A DNA stretch of 64,000 nucleotides from Gluconobacter cadivus (GTDB lineage Bacteria > Pseudomonadota > Alphaproteobacteria > Acetobacterales > Acetobacteraceae). The DNA lies in NCBI RefSeq assembly GCF_015244745.1, contig NZ_JABCQI010000003.1, positions 1 through 64,000 of the forward strand, written 5' to 3'. Positions 38,036-48,132 of this stretch are shown one piece after another. Numbering within the stretch: the stretch's first letter is position 1; each line of letters opens with the position of its first letter. Below the pieces are notes generated by a model, which saw only the letters and a list, made by a program, of their open reading frames with translations, did no database searches and was not told the origin of the DNA. Both the position numbers and the translations under genes were made by a program.

Positions 38036-39193
38036 TCATCGCGGATCGATAAAGAAAGAAGGGATGTTTGAAGGTGCAGTTTTTAAAGCGCTATCGATTT
38101 GATCGCAAGCCATGAGGGCTTCGTTGATAGTGACATCCATATCAAGATAACGATAAGTTCCTAAACGGCCAAGAAAAGAGATGCCTTTTTGTTGTTGGGC
38201 AAGCTCTATATAACTGTTTAACATGCGTTTCTCATTGACTTGCCGGATCGGATAATAAGGAACGTCTTTTTTTTCAGAAAGTCTGCTATATTCTCTAAAG
38301 CACACCGTCTTTGAAAATTTATTTTGCTCCCATGGTGCAAAATGTTTGTGCTCAGAGATTCGCGTAAAAGGAACCTGCTCGTCACAATAATTGATAACGG
38401 CAGTCCCTTGATAGTCTCCGTCGACAGTAAATCGTTCAAAATCGAGCGTCCTGTACCCAAGACGACCTAATTCAAACTTAAAATAACGATCAATCGGCCC
38501 CGTATAAAAAACGTGGGAAAATTTCTCATCAATTTCTTCAAAAGAACAGGAGGTTCTGATTTCAATACCGTCAACGTTAAGAATATTCTGTATTATTGAG
38601 GTGTATCCCTCTTCCGGCATTCCTTGATACGTGTGATTAAAATAATTATCGTCATAGTTGAAACGCAATGGAAGTCTTTTAAGGATGGATGCTGGCAATT
38701 CCTTGGGGTCTAAGCCCCATTGCTTGCGTGTATATCCATAGAAAAAGGCATGGTAGAGTTCTGGTCCTATCATGCTTAATGCTTGTTCTTCAAAGGATTG
38801 AGGGTCTACAATAGACTTGTCAGCCTTCCCGGCGATAAACTCTCTGGCCTCTTTGGGCCCCATAATGGTTCTGAAAAATTGGTTGATGGTGAGTAGATTG
38901 ACCGGGAGAGAATAGACGCTCCCTTGTGAAATGGCTTTAACGCGATTGATATAGGGATGAAATGTTCCAAATCGTCTCACATAATCCCAAACGCGCTGAT
39001 CGGAAGTATGGAAAATGTGCGGGCCATACCGATGCACCATTATGCCAGTTTCTGCATCGCGTTCTGTATGACAGTTGCCACCGATATGCGAGCGTTCGTC
39101 AACAAGAGTGACTTTATACCCCTGTTCTGCAAGATGGCGAGCTATGACGGCTCCGCTAAAACCTGCTCCGACAACACAGAAAGACAGTGACAA
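38036..39193 (-). CDS. glf: UDP-galactopyranose mutase
   Basis: The 385-residue flavoprotein has the FAD motif CVVGAGFSGAVIARHLAEQG at residues 6-25 and HIGGNCHTERD. It also has RYGPHIFHT and the C-terminal EYSRLSEKKDVPYYPI region typical of Glf. It converts UDP-galactopyranose to UDP-galactofuranose for surface glycan. The gene is more AT-rich than the bulk of the window and precedes the GT4 gene on the same strand. The family assignment is secure. Confidence 0.95.
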   Translation of the reverse strand: MSLSFCVVGAGFSGAVIARHLAEQGYKVTLVDERSHIGGNCHTERDAETGIMVHRYGPHIFHTSDQRVWDYVRRFGTFHPYINRVKAISQGSVYSLPVNLLTINQFFRTIMGPKEAREFIAGKADKSIVDPQSFEEQALSMIGPELYHAFFYGYTRKQWGLDPKELPASILKRLPLRFNYDDNYFNHTYQGMPEEGYTSIIQNILNVDGIEIRTSCSFEEIDEKFSHVFYTGPIDRYFKFELGRLGYRTLDFERFTVDGDYQGTAVINYCDEQVPFTRISEHKHFAPWEQNKFSKTVCFREYSRLSEKKDVPYYPIRQVNEKRMLNSYIELAQQQKGISFLGRLGTYRYLDMDVTINEALMACDQIDSALKTAPSNIPSFFIDPR

Positions 39194-39716
39194 TGTGATT
39201 TTCCTTGGAAAGGATTAATACATAATTATTTTATAATTTAAATTCGTTGAAGATAGGTGTCAATTTATTATCGCGATCGTGGTTACTTTAATAACTATTT
39301 AACGATAATGTTGGTTTTCTATGTGGCGCCTGTAGTGTTATCGGTACGGTCTTGACGTGAGATGTGCTCTCTTTTTTACTGCCGAAAAGAAGAATTTCTC
39401 TTTTTGTGTCTTGAATTCAATGAGATAATAAAGATCTGATCTGCCACTCAATTGTGGGGATGCCTTGTACTCTGTCTCCACGACTCTCAACAGGATTTGG
39501 CGAGGGAGTGCAAGATCACGGTTAACGATATCAGCGACGCTGCAGATGAGACAGTGTCTCCGAGCTTAGTGTGCAGGCTGTCCTTAATGCTGCGGGAAAA
39601 TGTAAAGACATGGACGAATTTTTGGATCGTCGTGCTTCATTTTATTGTGCCAGATTTCATAGAAGCTGAACTTCTCATTAATTTAAAAAACACAGAAAAG
39701 TATTTATCCAAGACAA
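39194..39716. other. AT-rich intergenic region between glf and MocR-type regulator
   Basis: This 523-base stretch has only low-quality ORFs; one of 91 codons at 39452-39727 starts at TTG without a ribosome site and looks random. It should include the glf promoter near 39200-39350. Confidence 0.4.
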
Positions 39717-41132
39717 TCACCGGATGATGCAGTGCCGTTTCAGGAAGTGGAAAAGCTGTGGGGCATGCATCTGGCTGGCATTAAAACGGAGCCATGGAGT
39801 GTGATTCTGATCTGGACTGAATAGGAAACCTGGGGCGAGCATGATGGCCTGTTCTGCAGCTTTCCGGGCAACAAGGACAGGATCCAGCCCTGTGCGAAAG
39901 CGGGCCCACAGGAACATGCCACCGTCGGGGTATGAGAAAATTTCGAGGCCGGCAGTTTCCAGGGACGATATGGCTGCTTTTCGAGCGTTGGTCAGCTTTT
40001 CCCGCAATTTCTCCAAATGCAGCCGGTATCGTCCGTCTGCAAGAATGGTATGGACGATGGCTTCGTTCATGGAGCTGCTTGTCAGACTGCTGGCCATCTT
40101 GAGGCGCAGGATTCGGGCTGAGATTGTCGGAGGACAGGCCAGAAATCCCACTCGCAGTCCCGGCGAAATCGTTTTTGAGAAACTGCTGATGAAGATGACC
40201 CGTTGCAACTGGTCCAGATGCGCCAGAGTGGGGGTATTCTCATCCGCGAGACCGCCGAAAATGTCATCTTCAATAATCATGAAATCATGACGCTCGGCCA
40301 GACTGAGAACGTGATGCGTGACAGAGGGGCTGCAACTCGTACCGGTCGGGTTATGCAGCCGGGTGTTGAGGATAAAGGCTTTCGGCCGCTCCGTTCTGGC
40401 AATGCGTTCCAGTGTCGCCAGGCAGGGGCCATCGTGAAGGCGCGGGATGCCGATCGTCCGGAGGCCAAGGGCTTCAAGAGCTGGGAAGAGGTTGCAGTAA
40501 CCGGGGTCTTCCACCAGAACGGTATCTCCCGGTTGGGTCAGACATCTGATGCTCAACTCCAGAGCCTGACTGGCACCATGTGTGAGGATGAGCGCCGACA
40601 GGTCACATCTGATACCCTGCCGCATCAGGAGCAAGCGGATCAACTCCCGAAGACCGGTATGTCCATAAGGATTACCGTAGCCCGACATCTCCGGATCGGG
40701 ACGACGCCCTAGAGCCGTCAGGGCATGGCGAATTCCCTCACGGAAAAGATAGCTGTCAGGCAACCATCCACATCCCGCCTGCACGATGGAGGCGTTGTTT
40801 TCATAAGCCCGCTGGAGCATCCATGAGGAGTCGATAGATGGAGTGATGTCCGCAAGCGCGACGAGCCCATCAGTCGGTGGATGCTCCTGGCTGAGTACGA
40901 AAAACCCGCTGGCGCGTCGGGCCTCCAGAACACCATCGGCGACAAGGCGGTTATAGGCATTGGAAACGGTAAGGGGACTGATACTGCACTGTCTGGCAAG
41001 GTGACGGATGGAGGGCAGACGAGTGCCGGGTGTCCAGTCGTGGCTGCGGACGAGGGCTTTGACCTGCTGGACGATCTGGGTAACGAGCGGGGTGGGGGAA
41101 TGGGGGTCTGTCTGAATCAGGGGCTGGATCAT
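39717..41132 (-). CDS. MocR/GabR-type regulator (GntR helix-turn-helix fused to aminotransferase)
   Basis: The 471-residue protein has an N-terminal GntR winged helix (LVTQIVQQVKALVRSH, LPSIRHLARQCSISPLTVSNAY). This joins a fold-type I aminotransferase domain with PLP-contact sequence SSFSKTISPGLRVGF. Such MocR proteins use PLP and an amino compound as effectors, and often control adjacent transaminases. ATG 41132 is chosen since an inverted repeat at 41141-41166 would otherwise be inside the gene; ATG 41177 is the alternative. It is divergent from the beta-alanine-type transaminase, its likely target. Confidence 0.88.
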   Translation of the reverse strand: MIQPLIQTDPHSPTPLVTQIVQQVKALVRSHDWTPGTRLPSIRHLARQCSISPLTVSNAYNRLVADGVLEARRASGFFVLSQEHPPTDGLVALADITPSIDSSWMLQRAYENNASIVQAGCGWLPDSYLFREGIRHALTALGRRPDPEMSGYGNPYGHTGLRELIRLLLMRQGIRCDLSALILTHGASQALELSIRCLTQPGDTVLVEDPGYCNLFPALEALGLRTIGIPRLHDGPCLATLERIARTERPKAFILNTRLHNPTGTSCSPSVTHHVLSLAERHDFMIIEDDIFGGLADENTPTLAHLDQLQRVIFISSFSKTISPGLRVGFLACPPTISARILRLKMASSLTSSSMNEAIVHTILADGRYRLHLEKLREKLTNARKAAISSLETAGLEIFSYPDGGMFLWARFRTGLDPVLVARKAAEQAIMLAPGFLFSPDQNHTPWLRFNASQMHAPQLFHFLKRHCIIR

Positions 41133-41140
41133 GGTGCTGA

Positions 41141-41166
41141 CTGTACCGGTCGTTCTGGCAGTACAG
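41141..41166. promoter_or_regulatory. CTGTAC-N14-GTACAG inverted repeat in MocR/transaminase divergent region
   Basis: CTGTAC at 41141-41146 and GTACAG at 41161-41166 form a perfect six-base dyad immediately upstream of the MocR start. A further ACTGTA copy occurs at 41187. It is a candidate operator for autoregulation and for the divergent transaminase gene. Confidence 0.4.
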
Positions 41167-41298
41167 ATTAGGCTCATATTTCCCTGACTGTATATATTCA
41201 GTTCCGTTCCTATTCAGGATAGCCTTTTTCAGATGTGACGGGGCTGCCGCATCAGGGCCGCTCATGGATGCATCCATCATCAGTCTGCGAGGCGTATC

Positions 41299-42648
41299 GT
41301 GTCGAAACTGACCAATGAATTTGACTGTATCGAGACCCTCCGCAAGGGCACGTACTGGATGCCCTTTACGGCCAATCGCCGGGTCCGGACCGATCCGCAG
41401 GCGCGGCTTCTGACGTCTGCGAAGGGGCCTTATTATTATACGCCGGATGGCACGGAGCTTTTTGATACGCTTTCGGGCCTGTGGTGTTCCCCACTGGGGC
41501 ATGCGCATCCCCGGATCGTGGAGGCGCTGAAGACGCAGGCCGAGACGCTGGATTATGCGCCGCCGTTCCAGCTGACGAACCCGCAGACGGTCTATCTGGC
41601 GGAGCGGATCGCAGGCTTGGCGCCGGATGGGATGGATCATGTCTTTTTCGCCAATTCCGGTTCCGAGGCGGTGGATACGGCGCTGAAGATTGCGCTGGGG
41701 TATCATCGGCTGCGTCAGGAGGGGCAACGTTTTCGCATGATCGGGCGTGAGCGCGGCTATCATGGCGTTGGTTTTGGCGGCATGTCCGTGGGCGGAATTG
41801 TCCCGAATCGTAAGATGTTCGCTTCGGGCATGATGCCGGGCGTGGATCATATGCGGCATACCTACAATCCCGAACACATGGCGTTTTCGCGCGGGCAGCC
41901 GGAATGGGGCGCGGATCATGCCGAGGATCTGGAGCGTCTGGTCGGGCTGCATGATGCGTCGACAATTGCCGCGGTGATCGTGGAGCCAGTGCAGGGATCG
42001 ACGGGGGTGATCGTGCCGCCTGTGGGATATCTGCGAAAGCTGCGTGAGATCTGCACGAAACACGGCATCCTGCTGATTTTCGATGAGGTCATTACGGGTT
42101 TTGGCCGTATGGGCGAAAACTTCGCGGCGCAGCGTTTCGACGTGAAGCCGGACATGATCACGTTCGCCAAAGCGGTCACGAACGGCATTATCCCCATGGG
42201 GGGCGTGATTGTGACGGATGAAATCTACAACACGTTCATGACCGGCCCGGAAAATGCCATCGAGTTTGCGCATGGCTATACCTATTCCGGCCATCCGATG
42301 GCGACGGCGGTGGCCCATGCGGTTCTGGACGTCATGGAAGAAGAGTCCCTTTTCGCGCGGGTTCGTGCGCTGGAGCCGGTTCTGGAAGAGGCCGTGCACG
42401 CGTTACGCGATCTGCCTGCCGTCAAGGATATCCGCAATATAGGGCTGACGGCGGGGGTGGATCTGTTCCCTGGCGAGGGTGCGCCCGGTGCGCGGGGTTT
42501 GGCCATTTTCGAGCGCGGGCTGCGCGAAGGGCTGCTTCTGCGCTGTACGGGCGATACGATTTCCTTTGGACCGCCGTTTATTTCGACGCCAGAGCAGCTT
42601 CGCGGAATGATTGATGGTGTTCGCCGTCTGATCCAGTCCGTTTCCTGA
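41299..42648 (+). CDS. Class III omega-amino-acid:pyruvate transaminase (beta-alanine type)
   Basis: The 449-residue fold-type I enzyme has YWMPFTANR (active-site region typical of omega-amino-acid:pyruvate aminotransferase), SGSEAVDTALK, DEVITGFGR and PLP Lys291 (ITFAKAVTNG). Enzymes with this signature move the amino group of beta-alanine to pyruvate, giving malonate semialdehyde and alanine. The adjacent pyrimidine genes, which end in beta-alanine, and the malonate semialdehyde decarboxylase homologue 25 bases downstream make beta-alanine the likely substrate. The divergent MocR gene probably regulates it. Confidence 0.92.
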   Translation: MSKLTNEFDCIETLRKGTYWMPFTANRRVRTDPQARLLTSAKGPYYYTPDGTELFDTLSGLWCSPLGHAHPRIVEALKTQAETLDYAPPFQLTNPQTVYLAERIAGLAPDGMDHVFFANSGSEAVDTALKIALGYHRLRQEGQRFRMIGRERGYHGVGFGGMSVGGIVPNRKMFASGMMPGVDHMRHTYNPEHMAFSRGQPEWGADHAEDLERLVGLHDASTIAAVIVEPVQGSTGVIVPPVGYLRKLREICTKHGILLIFDEVITGFGRMGENFAAQRFDVKPDMITFAKAVTNGIIPMGGVIVTDEIYNTFMTGPENAIEFAHGYTYSGHPMATAVAHAVLDVMEEESLFARVRALEPVLEEAVHALRDLPAVKDIRNIGLTAGVDLFPGEGAPGARGLAIFERGLREGLLLRCTGDTISFGPPFISTPEQLRGMIDGVRRLIQSVS

Positions 42649-42673
42649 ACACCATACCCAGTGAGGACATGAC

Positions 42674-43081
42674 ATGCCACTTCTGCATTTCCATCTTGTC
42701 GAAGGCCGTTCCGACGGTGAAATCAAGACGCTTCTCGATGCGGCCCATGAGGCCATGCTGGAGGCGTTCAAGGTGCCGCGGGGAGACCGCTATCAGATCG
42801 TTTCGGAGCACAAGCCGTCGCGCATGATTGTGGAGGATACGGGACTGGATATTCCGAGGACCGGAAACGTCGTGCTGTTGCAGGTGTTCAGTCGGCCGCG
42901 CGGGGAAGAGGCCAATGCGCTGTTTTATCGGCTGCTGGTGGAGCGGCTGGAGGCAGAGTGTGGAATTGCGCCTTCAGACGTGATGATCTCCGTTGTTGAA
43001 AACGAAGATGCCCACTGGTCTTTCGGTTATGGCCGCGCCCAGTTTCTGACGGGTGAACTGGGCGGAAAGAAGCCTGACTGA
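42674..43081 (+). CDS. Malonate semialdehyde decarboxylase (tautomerase superfamily)
   Basis: The 135-residue protein begins Met-Pro, leaving the catalytic Pro1 after methionine removal. Counting from Pro1 it has Asp37, Arg73, Arg75, Trp114 and Phe116, which as I recall are the catalytic and pocket residues of malonate semialdehyde decarboxylase from Pseudomonas pavonaceae. Stretches such as DRYQIV, EDTGL-IPRT and WSFGYGRAQFLTGEL also match my memory of it. It would convert malonate semialdehyde to acetaldehyde and CO2. It is 25 bases after the beta-alanine-type transaminase, which produces that very substrate. A generic tautomerase is the alternative. Confidence 0.85.
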   Translation: MPLLHFHLVEGRSDGEIKTLLDAAHEAMLEAFKVPRGDRYQIVSEHKPSRMIVEDTGLDIPRTGNVVLLQVFSRPRGEEANALFYRLLVERLEAECGIAPSDVMISVVENEDAHWSFGYGRAQFLTGELGGKKPD

Positions 43082-43102
43082 GCGTCTGAGACTTTGGCGT
43101 TT

Positions 43103-43127
43103 CCGGATCAGGGAAACCCTGATCCGG
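43103..43127. terminator. Perfect hairpin between convergent genes
   Basis: CCGGATCAGGG and CCCTGATCCGG pair perfectly over 11 bases around an AAA loop. The flanking T-runs are short (GTTTG), so it may be a bidirectional terminator or an mRNA-stabilising hairpin between the decarboxylase and dihydropyrimidinase genes. Confidence 0.55.
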
Positions 43128-43135
43128 GTTTGAGA

Positions 43136-44596
<1,461 letters not shown>

Positions 44597-44651
44597 TCAT
44601 CAGGACGCGCCTGGTCTTGTCAGCGGGCGGAAAGGGGAGAACGATGTCGGT

Positions 44652-45308
44652 ATGACAGAGACTCTTTCTCCTCCTCACAGGGCCGGACCGGGCGCGCCGC
44701 GGCAGGCGGCTGAAGCGGCCATTCTCGCAGCGGCTGAGCGTGTGTTTGGCCGACATGGTTTTCGCGGGGCGAGCATGAATGAAATTGCCCGCGAAGCCAG
44801 TGTGCCCAAGCCGAATATCCATTACTATTTCGGGACGAAAGAGGAGCTTTATCGCAGCGTTCTCGAAAACATCATGACGTTCTGGCTGCAGGACGCCGAT
44901 TACTGGCTGGTGCCGGAACGGCAGGCGCAGGAAGGATTTGAGGGATATATCCGGGCCAAGATGGCGTTTTCCCGCGAGCGCCCGGATGCATCGCGGATTT
45001 TTGCCTACGAGCTTTTGCAGGGTGCGGGCAATATCCATCATTATCTGTCTACAACCCTGCGAGAGCATGTGGCGAGACGGGCACGGACATTTGACGTCTG
45101 GCGCACGGAGCGCCAGATGCCAGCCATTGATCCGACCCATCTGATGTTTGCCATCTGGTCAATGACGCAGGCCTATGCGGACATGAGCACGCAGATGACG
45201 GCTTTGACGGGTCATGCAGTGTTGCGTGATGTCGATTTCGAGGCGGGTTTGCAGACCATCCTGCGTCTGGTTCTGGGGTTCTGCAACGATATTGAGGATC
45301 GGGGGTGA
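44652..45308 (+). CDS. RutR-like TetR-family regulator of pyrimidine catabolism
   Basis: The 218-residue TetR protein has a helix-turn-helix (SMNEIAREASVPKPNIHYYFGTKEELYR) and a C-terminal domain of the RutR/YcdC type (FSRERPDASRIFAYELLQGA). RutR in Escherichia coli is released from DNA by uracil. ATG 44652 follows AAGGGGAG; longer upstream reading is antisense to the dihydropyrimidinase start. A near-consensus RutR box lies before preT, 70 bases past this gene, supporting the assignment. Confidence 0.85.
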   Translation: MTETLSPPHRAGPGAPRQAAEAAILAAAERVFGRHGFRGASMNEIAREASVPKPNIHYYFGTKEELYRSVLENIMTFWLQDADYWLVPERQAQEGFEGYIRAKMAFSRERPDASRIFAYELLQGAGNIHHYLSTTLREHVARRARTFDVWRTERQMPAIDPTHLMFAIWSMTQAYADMSTQMTALTGHAVLRDVDFEAGLQTILRLVLGFCNDIEDRG

Positions 45309-45377
45309 TTTCAGCAAAGAAATGTCTCCCTGTTTGGTGGTCGGGGAATGATTATTGCCTGAGGAGAGTGTAATTTC

Positions 45378-45393
45378 CTGACCGTGTGGTCAA
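45378..45393. promoter_or_regulatory. RutR-type operator upstream of preT
   Basis: CTGACCGTGTGGTCAA matches 12 of the 14 fixed bases of the known RutR box (TTGACCA-NN-TGGTCAA). It is 72 bases before the preT start. Repression relieved by uracil or thymine is the expected mode. Confidence 0.7.
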
Positions 45394-45465
45394 GTTTACG
45401 TTGCGGAATCGGTCTGAATTCAGTCATGGTGTGTCACGAAATGCACATGATGGAGAGTTTTCTTC

Positions 45466-46809
45466 GTGGATCAGACTCCGAATATCGCTGCAAACCGCCT
45501 GCCTCCGGACATGCTGGCACGGAATTTCTCGGACGCGCATCCGCCTTTGACGGCGGGACAGGCCACCATCGAATCCGATCGGTGTTACTTCTGTTATGAT
45601 GCGCCCTGTATTGAGGCGTGTCCAACCGGGATTGATATTCCGGGGTTTATCAAAAAGATTTCGACAGGGAATATTCCGGGATCGGCACGGACCATTCTGG
45701 AGTCGAATATTTTCGGTGGAGCCTGTGCGCGGGTGTGTCCGACGGAAATCCTGTGTGAGGGCAAATGTGTCCGTAATACGCAGGAAGACCGGCCCATCCA
45801 GATCGGGGCGCTTCAGCGTCATGCCACGGACTGGCAGATGCGGACGGGCAAGCAGCCGTTCAGTCGGGCACCCCTGACAGGCAAGCGAATTGCTGTTGTG
45901 GGGGCGGGGCCTGCGGGGCTGGCCTGCGCGCATCGGCTGGCGATGCAGGGGCATGACGTTGTGGTGTTCGATGCGCGCGCCAGAGCCGGTGGTCTGAACG
46001 AATATGGTATTGCCGCTTACAAGCTGGCGGATGAATTCGCACAGAAGGAAGTGGCATTCGTTCTGTCCATCGGTGGGATCACGATCGAAACCGGGATGCT
46101 GCTTGGCCGGGATATGACACTAACGTCTCTGAGGGCAGACTATGATGCCGTGTTCCTCGGGATTGGTCATGCGGGGGTCAGGGCGCTGGGGATTGCCGGG
46201 GAGTATTTCCCGGGCGTGCATAATGCCGTGGAGTTTATTGAAGAGCTGCGGACGTCTCCGACGAAATCGGATGTTGCCGTCGGGCGGCGTGTGGTTGTGA
46301 TCGGGGGTGGGAACACCGCCATTGATGCCGCTGTGCAGGCAAAACGTCTGGGCGCGGAGGAGGTTACGCTGGTTTATCGCCGGGCTGCGGAAAACATGTC
46401 TGCGACGACGGTGGAGCAGGAATGGGCGCAGACGAACGACGTTACGATCCGGTACTGGTCGGCTCCTGTGAGGATTGATGGAACCGAGCACGGCGTTGCG
46501 TCCGTCACTTTCGCTCGTGGTCTCGCGAAGGATGGGCGGGCGGTTTACGATCAGGGAAACTATACGCTTGAGGCGGATATGGTTCTCAAGGCCGTAGGGC
46601 AGTTGTTCCTGCCGGACCCTCTGGCAGAGGATGACATTGTGATCGAAGCTGGACGCATCAGGGTGGATGCCGAGGGGCGGACAAGCATGAAAGGTGTCTA
46701 TGCCGGTGGAGACTGCACGGCTGGCGAGGATCTGACTGTGGCGGCTGTTCGCGATGGCCGTAATGCGGCTGAAGCCATCACAGCGGCTCTGATGAAGGCA
46801 GGGAACTGA
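45466..46809 (+). CDS. preT: Dihydropyrimidine dehydrogenase subunit PreT
   Basis: The 447-residue flavoprotein is related to the small subunit of glutamate synthase. N-terminal cysteine clusters (CYFCYDAPCIEACPTGID, CARVCPTEILCEGKCV) hold 4Fe-4S centres. Two Rossmann motifs follow (AVVGAGPAGLACAH for FAD, VVIGGGNTAIDAA for NADH). With PreA it reduces uracil and thymine to the dihydro forms with NADH. GTG 45466 follows a TGGAGAG site. The next gene starts three bases after its stop. The pair fits the bacterial two-subunit enzyme. Confidence 0.94.
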   Translation: MDQTPNIAANRLPPDMLARNFSDAHPPLTAGQATIESDRCYFCYDAPCIEACPTGIDIPGFIKKISTGNIPGSARTILESNIFGGACARVCPTEILCEGKCVRNTQEDRPIQIGALQRHATDWQMRTGKQPFSRAPLTGKRIAVVGAGPAGLACAHRLAMQGHDVVVFDARARAGGLNEYGIAAYKLADEFAQKEVAFVLSIGGITIETGMLLGRDMTLTSLRADYDAVFLGIGHAGVRALGIAGEYFPGVHNAVEFIEELRTSPTKSDVAVGRRVVVIGGGNTAIDAAVQAKRLGAEEVTLVYRRAAENMSATTVEQEWAQTNDVTIRYWSAPVRIDGTEHGVASVTFARGLAKDGRAVYDQGNYTLEADMVLKAVGQLFLPDPLAEDDIVIEAGRIRVDAEGRTSMKGVYAGGDCTAGEDLTVAAVRDGRNAAEAITAALMKAGN

Positions 46810-46812
46810 GCT

Positions 46813-48093
46813 ATGGCCGATCTGAGCATCAATTTCGCTGGTATCCGTTCTCCCAATCCGTTCTGGCTGGCTTCGGCGCCTCCGACTGACAAGGAATATA
46901 ATGTCCGCCGGGCGCTGGAAGCCGGCTGGGGCGGCGTGGTGTGGAAGACGCTGGGCGAGGACCCGCCGGTTGTGAATGTCAGCAGCCGTTACGGGGCCAC
47001 GCGTTATAACGGTCAGCGTATGGCTGGGCTGAACAACATCGAGCTCATCACCGATCGTCCGCTGGCGGTCAATCTGGCGGAAATCAAAGCCGTCAAGAAG
47101 GACTATCCGGACCGAGCCATTATCGTCAGCATCATGGTTCCGTGTGTGGAGGAAAGCTGGAAACGCATCCTTCCGCTGGTCGAGGCAACGGGGGCAGATG
47201 GTATTGAGCTGAACTTCGGCTGTCCGCACGGCATGTCCGAACGGAACATGGGCTCTGCGGTTGGGCAGGTGCCGGAATATGTGGAAATGGTGACGCGGTG
47301 GTGCAAGCAGTACACGCGGATGCCGGTAATTGTGAAACTGACGCCCAATATCACGAATATTCTCAATCCGGCTCGGGCGGCCCTGCGTGGGGGAGCGGAT
47401 GCGGTTTCGCTGATCAACACCATTCAGTCCGTGGTTGGGGTCGATCTGGATGCGATGGCGCCTATGCCCGTTGTGGACGGGCGGGGCACGCATGGCGGCT
47501 ATTGCGGGCCTGCGGTGAAGCCGATCGCTTTGCGGATGCTGGGGGAGATTGCCCGGACGCCCGATACGTCCGTTCTGCCGATTTCAGGGATCGGGGGGAT
47601 TTCGAACTGGCGGGACGTGGCCGAATTTCTGGTGATGGGGGCGACGTCCCTTCAGGTGTGTACGGCTGCGATGCACTACGGATTCCGGATCGTGGAAGAC
47701 ATGATCGATGGTCTGTCCAACTGGATGGACGAGAAGGGCTTTGAGACGATCGCGGATGTGACGGGACGTGCAGTTCCGAATTTCGTCAACTGGAATCAGC
47801 TCAATCTGAAGTTCAGGACGCTTGCGGCGATTGATCAGGAGGCATGCATCAAATGTGGCCTTTGCCATATCGCGTGTGAGGATACGTCCCATCAGGCCAT
47901 TTCCAAGACGCTGCTGAATGGTGAGCGTCATTATGAAGTCATTGATGAGGAGTGTGTGGGGTGTAACCTTTGTGCGCATGTCTGCCCGGTGGATGATTGC
48001 ATCACGATGGTGCCGCAGCCGGTTGAGGGCGTGCAGACATGGAACGAGCATCCCAACAATCCAATGCGCAAGATCCCCGCAAAAGCGGGCTGA
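46813..48093 (+). CDS. preA: Dihydropyrimidine dehydrogenase subunit PreA
   Basis: The 426-residue protein has a dihydroorotate-dehydrogenase-like FMN barrel (FGCPHGMSERNMGSA with the active cysteine, NTIQSVVGVDLDAM, GIGGISNW). C-terminal paired ferredoxin motifs follow (CIKCGLCHIACED and CVGCNLCAHVCPVDDC). It receives electrons from PreT and reduces the pyrimidine ring. Start and spacing show co-translation with preT. Confidence 0.95.
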   Translation: MADLSINFAGIRSPNPFWLASAPPTDKEYNVRRALEAGWGGVVWKTLGEDPPVVNVSSRYGATRYNGQRMAGLNNIELITDRPLAVNLAEIKAVKKDYPDRAIIVSIMVPCVEESWKRILPLVEATGADGIELNFGCPHGMSERNMGSAVGQVPEYVEMVTRWCKQYTRMPVIVKLTPNITNILNPARAALRGGADAVSLINTIQSVVGVDLDAMAPMPVVDGRGTHGGYCGPAVKPIALRMLGEIARTPDTSVLPISGIGGISNWRDVAEFLVMGATSLQVCTAAMHYGFRIVEDMIDGLSNWMDEKGFETIADVTGRAVPNFVNWNQLNLKFRTLAAIDQEACIKCGLCHIACEDTSHQAISKTLLNGERHYEVIDEECVGCNLCAHVCPVDDCITMVPQPVEGVQTWNEHPNNPMRKIPAKAG

Positions 48094-48132
48094 TCGCCAC
48101 GGTCCGCAAAAACCCGAAAACGGAGAACGACA

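Noticed and set aside
39452-39727. 91-codon plus-strand frame in the AT-rich gap
   Set aside because: TTG start with no ribosome site, no recognisable motif, overlaps the end of the MocR gene.
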